The notes under the pieces were generated by a model, which ran no database searches, was not told the DNA's origin, and saw nothing but the letters and a program-made list of their open reading frames with translations. A DNA stretch of 64,000 bases, taken from assembly GCA_046346965.1 (NCBI GenBank), contig JAXMHB010000003.1, forward strand, positions 62,001 through 126,000, in the 5' to 3' direction. Each line of letters starts with the position of its first letter. The stretch's first letter is position 1. This stretch comes from JAXMHB01 sp046346965. GTDB lineage: Bacteria > Pseudomonadota > Gammaproteobacteria > Xanthomonadales > SZUA-5. Made by a program: the position numbers and the translations under genes. This document shows, one piece after another, positions 51,885 through 58,946 of the stretch.

Positions 51885-53537
51885 TCAGTCTTCCTGACGC
51901 TCGCGCGAACCGCCGTCGTTGTCGGAGGACTCGCTGCGCGACTCCTCGTGCTCGGGTTCCTCATACCGAGGCTCGTCCTGCTCGGGTTCCTCGTAGCGTG
52001 GCTCCTCACGCTCGGGTTCCTCGTAGCGCGGCTCCTCGCGAGCAGGCTCTTCGTAGCGCGGCTCCTCGCGCGCCGGCTCTTCGTAGCGTGGCTCCTCGCG
52101 AGCAGGCGCCTCGTAACGGGGCTCCTCGCGCGCCGGCGCCTCGTAGCGCGGTTCCTCGTAGCGCTGCTCAGCCGGGGCTTCGTAGCGCGCATCGTCGCGC
52201 CCGCGCTGGTCGTCCACGGTCGGGATCTCGTCGCGCGGTGGCTCATAGGCCGGCTCCGAGCGCACATCCGGCTGCACATCGCGGATTTCCGGGATCGCTT
52301 GCGAGTCCGCCGGCGGCACATAGGCGGGCTCCTCGAACTGCGGCGGCTTGTCGCTGCGCCCACGGCCGCTGTCGCTGGCGGGCGGCCACTGATCGCCCTG
52401 CGGACCGCCGCGGCCATCGACTTCGGGCAGGGTTTGCACCGACTCGGCCGGGCTACCACGACCGTCATCGCGACCGCGCTCGCCGCTGGCCGACAATCCC
52501 GCGTTCTCAGCCGGTGCCGCCGGCCCGCCACGGCCGTTGCCCGGCTGCACGCCAAAACCGTAGCTGCCGTCCGGGAAAGGCGCATTGAAACCCGGCGCCG
52601 GAGCGCCGGCGCCGACCACTTCTGCCGGTGCCTGGCGCGCATCGACGATGGAACCCGGCGCAAAGCCCGGATTCGGCGCTCCCTGGCCGGTATCGCGACC
52701 GCGCGGCGGCGGACGCATCCCGGCGGCGGCCAGATCGCGCGCTTCCCAGTAGGCCGTCGTCGCCACTGCGCGCGGCGAAATCGTGCGCGGCGGCGCCGCC
52801 TGCACCGCCGGCAAGCCGATGTTGTCGATCAACTCGCGCCGGTAGTAGGGATTGCGCTCGATGTAGTTGTAGTGCGAGCGCACCTGACGCACCCACACGG
52901 TGGTGAAGCGATTGGTGTAGGTGATGAAGGTAGGCGAGGAGAAGTACGGCTCCCATTCCCAGACGGTCGAGTAGGCCGTGTCGTAGGTGTAGTAGCCGTA
53001 GCGCGGGTAGTCCTCCCACAGGTCCACGAAATAGTCGTAGTCGCTGCAGTACCAGTAGCCGCGATCAAAGCGATACAGATCGAAGAAATACAGCAGATCG
53101 GCCGTCCAGCGCGTCAGCGGGCCCAGGGAATAGACCCAGCCGCGATAGGGATCGGCGGTGTAGACGATGCCGTAGCGATCAATGCTGTAGGCCCAACCGG
53201 TGGTCGGATCCAGGAACCAGATGTCGCCGCGGTAGTAGGTGTAGACGACGTGGTGGCGCGGCGCGCTGCGCCACTGCCAGCGCGCGTCGAAACGCTTGTG
53301 GTAAACGCGCACCGCGCCCGGCGGCGCCGAATTCCAGCGCGCGTAGCGCGAGGGGCTGGCCACGCGCACCTGCTGCCGCCAGTAGCGATCGCCCTGCCAG
53401 GCCGGCGCCAGTGCGGCGCCGTGGCGCGCGTTCGACGCCGCCCACTGCGCCTGGGCCAGATTCGGTTGTAGCGCGACACCGGTCAGCGCCAGTGCCAGTG
53501 TGAGAGACAGCGCTTTGCCACCCTTCCCCTGCTGCAT
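51885..53537 (-). CDS. Tyrosine-rich secreted protein with C-terminal tandem repeats
   Basis: This is a 550-residue exported protein. The start at 53537 (MQQGKGGKALSL) gives a signal peptide ending near AQA. The N-terminal half (residues about 85-235) is unusually rich in Tyr, Trp and Arg, with serial segments such as YYRGDIWFLDPTTGWAYSI, DRYGIVYTADPYRGWVYSL and GYWYCSDYDYFVDLWEDY. The middle is Pro/Gly-rich. The C-terminal tail carries about eight ten-residue repeats of RYEEPAREEP type, encoded by 30-bp tandem repeats. I do not recognise the family. The composition suggests a surface or matrix component, but this is inference. Confidence 0.7.
   Translation of the reverse strand: MQQGKGGKALSLTLALALTGVALQPNLAQAQWAASNARHGAALAPAWQGDRYWRQQVRVASPSRYARWNSAPPGAVRVYHKRFDARWQWRSAPRHHVVYTYYRGDIWFLDPTTGWAYSIDRYGIVYTADPYRGWVYSLGPLTRWTADLLYFFDLYRFDRGYWYCSDYDYFVDLWEDYPRYGYYTYDTAYSTVWEWEPYFSSPTFITYTNRFTTVWVRQVRSHYNYIERNPYYRRELIDNIGLPAVQAAPPRTISPRAVATTAYWEARDLAAAGMRPPPRGRDTGQGAPNPGFAPGSIVDARQAPAEVVGAGAPAPGFNAPFPDGSYGFGVQPGNGRGGPAAPAENAGLSASGERGRDDGRGSPAESVQTLPEVDGRGGPQGDQWPPASDSGRGRSDKPPQFEEPAYVPPADSQAIPEIRDVQPDVRSEPAYEPPRDEIPTVDDQRGRDDARYEAPAEQRYEEPRYEAPAREEPRYEAPAREEPRYEEPAREEPRYEEPAREEPRYEEPEREEPRYEEPEQDEPRYEEPEHEESRSESSDNDGGSRERQED
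51940..52165. repeat. 30-bp tandem repeats within the tyrosine-rich gene
   Basis: Units of 30 bp begin with tcgtagcg and recur with register 51991, 52021, 52051, 52081, 52111, 52141, with a degenerate copy at 51961. They encode the RYEEP(A/E)(R)EEP decapeptides. Near-identical adjacent units imply recent expansion or gene conversion, and copy-number variation is likely. Confidence 0.85.
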
Positions 53538-53685
53538 GAGCCACCTCGATGGCGCGCACCTGCCATGCCCACCGCGGACACGGAACACGTGCGCTTGATT
53601 ACATCCTGCGCGCGCAGGACTGAAGCGGAGTTGACTTGATCGGGCTCTGGCGTGCGGCCAGTCATGCCCGGTTGGGCGTGGTTAA

Positions 53686-53760
53686 GGGACCTCTTGCCAA
53701 GCATGCGGTGAAGCAGAAGCGGGTCGGGAGGCAGCGGTCGGGGGACCAGCCATGCGGCGG
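53686..53760. repeat. Intergenic repeat, left copy flanking the oxidase cluster
   Basis: The 0.32-kb gap 53538-53857 holds no gene. Bases about 53686-53760 resemble 58667-58747 in the same orientation; 53739-53759 match 58726-58746 exactly over 21 bp (cgggggaccagccatgcggcg). Earlier shared words include acctcttgcc and agaagcggg. Four 7-bp tandem units of gtcccg(a/g/t) follow at 53765-53792. It is likely a dispersed intergenic repeat rather than a mobile element. Confidence 0.65.
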
Positions 53761-53810
53761 CTGCGTCCCGAGTCCCGAGTCCCGGGTCCCGTTTCGTTCC
53801 CCGGAAACGA

Positions 53811-53834
53811 CAAGGCCGCCTCGCGGCGGCCTTG
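53811..53834 (-). terminator. Terminator downstream of cytochrome oxidase subunit III gene
   Basis: A perfect 10-bp stem (caaggccgcc, loop tcgc) lies 23 bp after the subunit III stop; the minus-strand tail is tcgtttcc. It is probably the end of the oxidase operon. Confidence 0.65.
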
Positions 53835-53857
53835 TGCGTGCAGCGCGTCTGCCGTGC

Positions 53858-54727
53858 TTAGAGCACGTAGACGAACACAAACAAGCCCAGCCAGACGACG
53901 TCGACGAAGTGCCAGTACCAGGCGACTGCCTCGAAGCCGAAATGGTGGTCTTTGCTGAAGTGACCCGCCATGCAGCGGAACAGGATTACGATCAGCATGA
54001 TCGTGCCCAGCGTCACGTGCATGCCGTGGAAGCCGGTGAGCATGAAGAAGGTGCTGCCGTAGACGCCCGAGCCCAGCGTCAGACCGAGTTCGTGGTAAGC
54101 ATGCACATACTCGACCGACTGGAAGTACAGGAACAGCAGGCCGAGCGCGATGGTCGCCGCCATCCAGACGTTCAGCGCGCGGCGCTTGCCCACCTTCAAA
54201 GCCCAGTGCGCCATCGTGATGGTCGCGCCGGAGGTCAGCAGGATCAACGTGTTCAGCAGCGGCAAGCCCCAGGCCGGGATGGTTTCGAAGGGACCGCCGA
54301 TGGCGCCCGGACCGTTGGTCGGCCACACGGCCTCATAGCCGGGGTGCAACAGCTGGTTGGTCGCAAAACCGTCGCCCTCGCCGCCCAGCCACGGCACCGA
54401 GAAGATGCGTGCGTAGAACAGAGCGCCGAAGAAGGCGGCGAAGAACATCACTTCCGAGAAGATGAACCAGACCATGCCCATGCGGAAGGACACGTCGACC
54501 TGGTTGCTGTACATCCCGGACACGCTTTCCTTGATGACGTTGCCGAACCAGCCGAACAACATCACCAGCAGCAGCGCCAGACCGACGACGAACTTGGGCA
54601 TGCCCAGCGCCTGATCGCCGTTCATCAGAGAGGCCGCGCCACCCAGCAGCAGGAACAGCGCCACCGATCCGATGATCGGCCACTTGCTGCCATGGGGCAC
54701 GTAATAGGTGCCAGAACTTTGAGCCAT
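53858..54727 (-). CDS. ctaE: Cytochrome c oxidase subunit III
   Basis: This is a 289-residue polytopic protein with seven hydrophobic helices. Family features include GMVWFIFSEVMFFAAFFGALFYARIF and HVTLGTIMLIVILFR near the GFHGMHV motif. The usual seven-helix layout and the position after ctaG in the operon support the call. Subunit III stabilises the aa3-type oxidase and helps oxygen or lipid access; it binds no metal. Confidence 0.95.
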   Translation of the reverse strand: MAQSSGTYYVPHGSKWPIIGSVALFLLLGGAASLMNGDQALGMPKFVVGLALLLVMLFGWFGNVIKESVSGMYSNQVDVSFRMGMVWFIFSEVMFFAAFFGALFYARIFSVPWLGGEGDGFATNQLLHPGYEAVWPTNGPGAIGGPFETIPAWGLPLLNTLILLTSGATITMAHWALKVGKRRALNVWMAATIALGLLFLYFQSVEYVHAYHELGLTLGSGVYGSTFFMLTGFHGMHVTLGTIMLIVILFRCMAGHFSKDHHFGFEAVAWYWHFVDVVWLGLFVFVYVL

Positions 54728-54779
54728 TGAGCTTCCCCGTCTACAAAGTGTGCATAGGCCGTGCAGGCCCGGTTGAAAG

Positions 54780-55358
54780 TCAGAGCGCCGGATTATCGGG
54801 CAGCGTCGCGTGCTGCGCCAGACGATTGGTCGCCAGATCGTTGAGATAGAAGGTGTAGGACAAGGTCATCACCGACACATTCGCCGGCACCGCCGGGTCG
54901 ATGACGAAACGCACCGGCATGTCCTTGGTTTCGCCCGCCTTCAGCGGTTGCTCGGTGAAGCAGAAGCACTCGGTCTTGTTGAAGTAGATCGAGGCGCGAT
55001 TGGGCGCGACGCTGGGCACGGCTTGACCCACGATCAGCTGCTGACCCAGGTTGGTGGCTTCGAACATCGCCTCCACCACTTGCCCCGGGTGCACCTGCAT
55101 CGAGGGCTGTTTGGCCCGGAAGGCCCACGGCAGCTCGCTGTTGACGCTGCTGTCGAACTGCACCGTGATCGTGCGCGAGGTATCGACCTGCCCGGCGCTC
55201 GCGCTGGCCGGCGACAGCGTGCCGGTTTTGCCGTTCACCCCGGTGATCTCGCAGTAGATCGAGTAGATCGGAATCAGCGAAAAGCAGAACACAAAGGATC
55301 CGCCGCACACCCACAGCATGCGGCGAATCAAAGGCTTGTGCGCGGATTCCGTAGCCAT
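54780..55358 (-). CDS. ctaG: Cytochrome c oxidase assembly protein CtaG (Cox11)
   Basis: This is a 192-residue copper chaperone that builds CuB into subunit I. A single N-terminal helix (MLWVCGGSFVFCFSLIPIYSIYCEITG) anchors the periplasmic domain. The copper motif CFCFTEQPL is at about residue 120. The ATG at 55358 shares a base with the upstream small gene's stop (TGATG); a GTG at 55361 is the alternative. Confidence 0.94.
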   Translation of the reverse strand: MATESAHKPLIRRMLWVCGGSFVFCFSLIPIYSIYCEITGVNGKTGTLSPASASAGQVDTSRTITVQFDSSVNSELPWAFRAKQPSMQVHPGQVVEAMFEATNLGQQLIVGQAVPSVAPNRASIYFNKTECFCFTEQPLKAGETKDMPVRFVIDPAVPANVSVMTLSYTFYLNDLATNRLAQHATLPDNPAL

Positions 55359-55480
55359 CACGAGAGCAGCAAAGCGCGGATGAAGAAGGATGCGTAGAGC
55401 AATACGGCAATCACGCTGAGCACGATCACCGTCCGGCGCACGGCCGGACGGCGATCATCCGAGGGCAACTGCGGCGCCAT
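55358..55480 (-). CDS. Cytochrome oxidase small assembly protein (40 aa)
   Basis: This 40-residue reading frame fills the gap between the ctaD and ctaG genes, overlapping both by one base (TGATG at each end). The product is MAPQLPSDDRRPAVRRTVIV followed by one transmembrane helix (LSVIAVLLYASFFIRALLLS). A single-helix protein of this size in this exact place is known in proteobacterial oxidase operons as the small assembly protein. Gap-free packing and the helix support it being real despite its length. Confidence 0.8.
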   Translation of the reverse strand: MAPQLPSDDRRPAVRRTVIVLSVIAVLLYASFFIRALLLS

Positions 55481-57108
55481 CAGTGACTCACGTCGCCGTG
55501 CGCCAGCACCTTGTCATCGATCTTCGGCGGCGTGGCGAAGGTGTGGTACGGGGCCGGCGAGGGCACCGTCCACTCCAGACCCTTGGCCGCTTCCCAGACG
55601 CCCTGGCTGGCCTTGGCACCACGCTTGAGCCAGCAGACGTCGATCAGCAGCCAGACGAACAGCAGCTGCGACAGGCCGAAGGCGAAGCCGCCGATCGAGG
55701 AGATCATGTTGAAGTCGGTGAAGGCCACGTTGTAGTCCGGGATACGGCGCGGCATGCCGGCCAGACCCAGGAAGTGCTGCGGGAAGAACAGCACGTTGAC
55801 GGTGATCGTCGACGCCCAGAAGTGCACCTTGCCCAAGGTCTCGTTGTACATGCGGCCGGTCCACTTCGGCAGCCAGTAGTAGACCGCCGCCATGATCGAG
55901 AAGATCGCGCCGGTCACCAGCACGTAGTGGAAGTGCGCCACCACGAAATAGGTGTCGTGGTACTGGAAGTCCGCCGGAACGATCGCCAGCATCAGGCCGG
56001 AGAAACCGCCGATGGTGAACAGCACGACGAAGCCGACCGCGAACAGCATCGGCGTTTCGAAGGTCATCGAGCCCTTCCACATGGTCGCGACCCAGTTGAA
56101 CACCTTCACGCCGGTGGGCACCGCGATCAGCATGGTGGCGTACATGAAGAACAGCTGGCCACCGAGCGGCATGCCGACGGTGAACATGTGGTGCGCCCAG
56201 ACGATGAAGGACAGGAAGGCGATCGACGCCGTGGCGTACACCATCGCCTGATAGCCAAACAGCGGCTTGCGCGCGAAGGTCGGGATGATCTCCGAGGCCA
56301 CGCCGAAGGCGGGCAGGATCATGATGTACACCTCGGGGTGCCCGAAGAACCAGAAGATGTGCTGGAACATCACCGGGTCGCCGCCACCGGCAGCATTGAA
56401 GAAGCTGGTGCCGAAGAACTTGTCGGTCAGCAGCATCGTGACCGAACCCGCCAGCACCGGCATGACGGCGATCAGCAGGAAGGCGGTAATCAGCCAAGTC
56501 CAAACGAACACTGGCATCTTCAACAGATCCATGCCCGGCGCACGCATGTTGAGGATGGTGGCGATGATGTTGATCGCGCCCATGATCGAGCTGATGCCCA
56601 TCATGTGCACCGCAAAGATCACGAAGGCCACGTTGTTGCCGCCCTGAATCGACAGCGGCGGATACAGCGTCCAGCCACCGGCCGGACCGCCACCCTGCAT
56701 GAACAGCGTGGACAGCAGCAGCGCGAAGGCGAAGGGCATGATCCAGAAGGACCAGTTGTTCATGCGCGGCAGCGCCATGTCGGGCGCGCCGATCATCAGC
56801 GGCACCATCCAGTTGGCCAGACCGACGAAAGCCGGCATGACCGCGCCGAAGATCATCACCAGCGCGTGCATGGTGGTCATCGAGTTGAAGAACTCGGGCT
56901 CGACCAGCTGCAGGCCCGGTTGGAACAGCTCAGCGCGGATCACCAGCGCCATGCTGCCGCCGATCAGGAACATGATCAGCGAGAACACCAGGTACATCGT
57001 CCCGATGTCTTTGTGATTGGTGGTGAATACCCAACGCTCGAGAAAACCGGTGGGCTTGTGATCATGGTCATCGTGCGCATGATCATCGTGGTGTGCGTGT
57101 TCGGCCAT
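55480..57108 (-). CDS. ctaD: Cytochrome c oxidase subunit I
   Basis: This is a 542-residue heme-copper oxidase catalytic subunit. It has twelve helices with the heme a His in MTTMHALVMIFGAVMP, the covalent His-Tyr region WFFGHPEVYIMILPAFG, and the CuB histidines in IVWAHHMFTVGM. The K-channel Lys and the YHDTYFVVAHFHYVL His pair are present. The start at 57108 (MAEHAHH) has ggag nine bases upstream; the Met at 57117 does not. A His/Asp-rich N-terminal tail precedes the first helix. Confidence 0.97.
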   Translation of the reverse strand: MAEHAHHDDHAHDDHDHKPTGFLERWVFTTNHKDIGTMYLVFSLIMFLIGGSMALVIRAELFQPGLQLVEPEFFNSMTTMHALVMIFGAVMPAFVGLANWMVPLMIGAPDMALPRMNNWSFWIMPFAFALLLSTLFMQGGGPAGGWTLYPPLSIQGGNNVAFVIFAVHMMGISSIMGAINIIATILNMRAPGMDLLKMPVFVWTWLITAFLLIAVMPVLAGSVTMLLTDKFFGTSFFNAAGGGDPVMFQHIFWFFGHPEVYIMILPAFGVASEIIPTFARKPLFGYQAMVYATASIAFLSFIVWAHHMFTVGMPLGGQLFFMYATMLIAVPTGVKVFNWVATMWKGSMTFETPMLFAVGFVVLFTIGGFSGLMLAIVPADFQYHDTYFVVAHFHYVLVTGAIFSIMAAVYYWLPKWTGRMYNETLGKVHFWASTITVNVLFFPQHFLGLAGMPRRIPDYNVAFTDFNMISSIGGFAFGLSQLLFVWLLIDVCWLKRGAKASQGVWEAAKGLEWTVPSPAPYHTFATPPKIDDKVLAHGDVSH

Positions 57109-57149
57109 CGCCTTCATCTCCGCTCAAAACGTCAAAACTGGGGTCGGCA

Positions 57150-58007
57150 TCAGATGCCGGTGACGGGGGCTTGCGCCGGCGCCTGGGCAACGGCGGCAGG
57201 GGCGGCTTGCGCAGCCTTCTGCTCGGCCAGCCAGGCATCGAACTCGGCGCGCGGCTTGGCAATCACGACGATCGGCATGAAGCCGTGGTCCTTGCCGCAC
57301 AACTCGGCGCACTGGCCGCGATACACGCCTGGGGTATCGATTTGCGTCCAGGTCTCGTTGATGAAGCCCGGGATCGCGTCCTGCTTCCAGCCCAGCGCCG
57401 GCACCCACCATGCATGGATGACGTCGTCGGCGGTCAGCACGAAGCGGATCTTGGTGCCGGTCGGCACCACCAGCGGTTTGTCGACGTCGAGCAGATAATT
57501 CTCGACGCTCTTCGGATCGATGCCCGAGCCGACGCGGCGGGCTTCATCGGAGGCGCGCGCCAGCGAGGAGATGAAGTTGACATCCTCGCCCAGGTATTCG
57601 TAACGCCATTTCCACTGATAGCCGGTGACCTTGATGGTCATCTCGGCATTGCCGGTATCGGCCATGCGCACCAGCGTCTTGGTGGCCGGCCACGCCATCA
57701 CCAGCAGGATCGCCACCGGAATCACGGTCCAGATGATTTCCGCCGTGGTGTTGTGGCTCCAGGTGTCGGCCACAGCGCCCTTCGATTTGCGGAACTTGAA
57801 CACGGCATAGAACAGCGCACCGAAGACCACGATGCCGATCACCACGCAGACGCTCAGGATGATCATGTGCAGGTGGTACACATCCTGACTGGTCGCCGTG
57901 ACCCCCGGCGTCATGTTGAGCTGCCAATGCTCCGGATTGGCGTACGCCCCTGCAGACAGGAGCAGTGCCCAGGCGCTGAGGGCGTAAGCCCCAAGTCGAC
58001 GCTTCAT
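57150..58007 (-). CDS. ctaC: Cytochrome c oxidase subunit II
   Basis: This is a 285-residue protein with a signal-like N-terminus, two transmembrane helices (about residues 47-68 and 89-111), and a periplasmic CuA domain. The CuA ligands are CAELCGKDHGFM (about 233-244) with an upstream His in ADDVIHAWWVPALG. An Ala/Pro/Gln-rich tail follows. It accepts electrons from cytochrome c and passes them to subunit I. The start overlaps the DUF2244 stop (ATGA). There is no C-terminal cytochrome c domain, so it is not a caa3 type. Confidence 0.95.
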   Translation of the reverse strand: MKRRLGAYALSAWALLLSAGAYANPEHWQLNMTPGVTATSQDVYHLHMIILSVCVVIGIVVFGALFYAVFKFRKSKGAVADTWSHNTTAEIIWTVIPVAILLVMAWPATKTLVRMADTGNAEMTIKVTGYQWKWRYEYLGEDVNFISSLARASDEARRVGSGIDPKSVENYLLDVDKPLVVPTGTKIRFVLTADDVIHAWWVPALGWKQDAIPGFINETWTQIDTPGVYRGQCAELCGKDHGFMPIVVIAKPRAEFDAWLAEQKAAQAAPAAVAQAPAQAPVTGI

Positions 58008-58534
58008 GCCGTTTGTCCTCTAGCCACGTTATCGAATTCAGGTGTCTGTGCGCGCTGGCGTGCCTCGCCCAGACGGGTTTTGATCAAGTCTTCCAGGCTG
58101 ACGCGCTGCGCGTGCGCCAGGAAGCTGCCGATCTCCGTGCGCCTGCCATAGGCGCCCAGAAACAGGCTGGCCGGAGCCGGATCGGCGTTCTCGCGCCAGA
58201 TCCGCACCCAGGCCGTCGGGTACTGCGCCGCATCGGTCTTCCGCTGGCGGATGCGCTCGATACGCACCTCGCGCGGGTCGATCACGATGCGGTCGTGATC
58301 GTGGCTGCGGCGCCAGACGTAGGCCAGACACGCAACCACCAGAGCAATGTCAAACAAGGCAAACAATGGGGCGAACACGTTTCCCTGCAGGTAGCCGACC
58401 AGCGCGACGCCCAGAACCGACAGCGACATGATGACGACGATCAAGATCAAGGTCAGCGTACCCGTGGAAGCATTCGGGCGGGCGATGATCTCGACCGCAG
58501 CCCCCGTGCACGCTTCGCTGATCCGAACGTTCAC
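58004..58534 (-). CDS. DUF2244 family integral membrane protein
   Basis: This is a 176-residue protein with two adjacent hydrophobic helices (LTLILIVVIMSLSVLGVALVGY, FAPLFALFDIALVVACLAYVW) and a cytoplasmic domain ending RVSLEDLIKTRLGEARQR, the DUF2244 pattern. DUF2244 genes often precede the oxidase subunit II gene. The GTG start at 58534 (MNVRISEACTG) is inferred; the reading frame is open further upstream. It overlaps the ctaC start. Its role in oxidase biogenesis is unproven. Confidence 0.8.
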   Translation of the reverse strand: MNVRISEACTGAAVEIIARPNASTGTLTLILIVVIMSLSVLGVALVGYLQGNVFAPLFALFDIALVVACLAYVWRRSHDHDRIVIDPREVRIERIRQRKTDAAQYPTAWVRIWRENADPAPASLFLGAYGRRTEIGSFLAHAQRVSLEDLIKTRLGEARQRAQTPEFDNVARGQTA

Positions 58535-58946
58535 ATCGCGTCTCGCTGCAAGCACCCCAGTCAAGCCGGCGGAGTTTACAAGGCAGGCGTCCAGCCGGGC
58601 AATTGCGGAGCATAGGCTCGCATTCGTCGAACTGACGAAAAACTTCTGTGCGTGCGCCCGGGAGCTAGGGAACCTCTTGCCGAACATGGGTGCGGAGGGG
58701 CAGAAGCGGGGCGGGGGTCATGGGGCGGGGGACCAGCCATGCGGCGCATGCTTTGCGCTGTCGCCAGTTTGCAGAACGAGCAAGCGGCCCTGGGGCGAGA
58801 CAGGGACTCGCTCAAGGCGGCGGCGCAAGCAGCCTGAACGCCGGGCTTGCCCCCAGGCGACGTCGCCCGCGCGCGGGCATGTGGGAGTTGCGGGCTGCAG
58901 CTAGACTGCGCGTCCCCGAGCCCCGAAGCCCTGCGCTGGTCCTGCC
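58535..58946. other. Intergenic region with right copy of oxidase-flanking repeat
   Basis: This is a 0.41-kb gap between divergent DUF2244 and putA, with no gene I can support. Positions about 58667-58747 form the second copy of the repeat at 53686-53760, in the same orientation. Promoters for both flanking operons should lie here, but I cannot pick a confident -35/-10 pair. No clear Shine-Dalgarno precedes putA. Confidence 0.6.
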
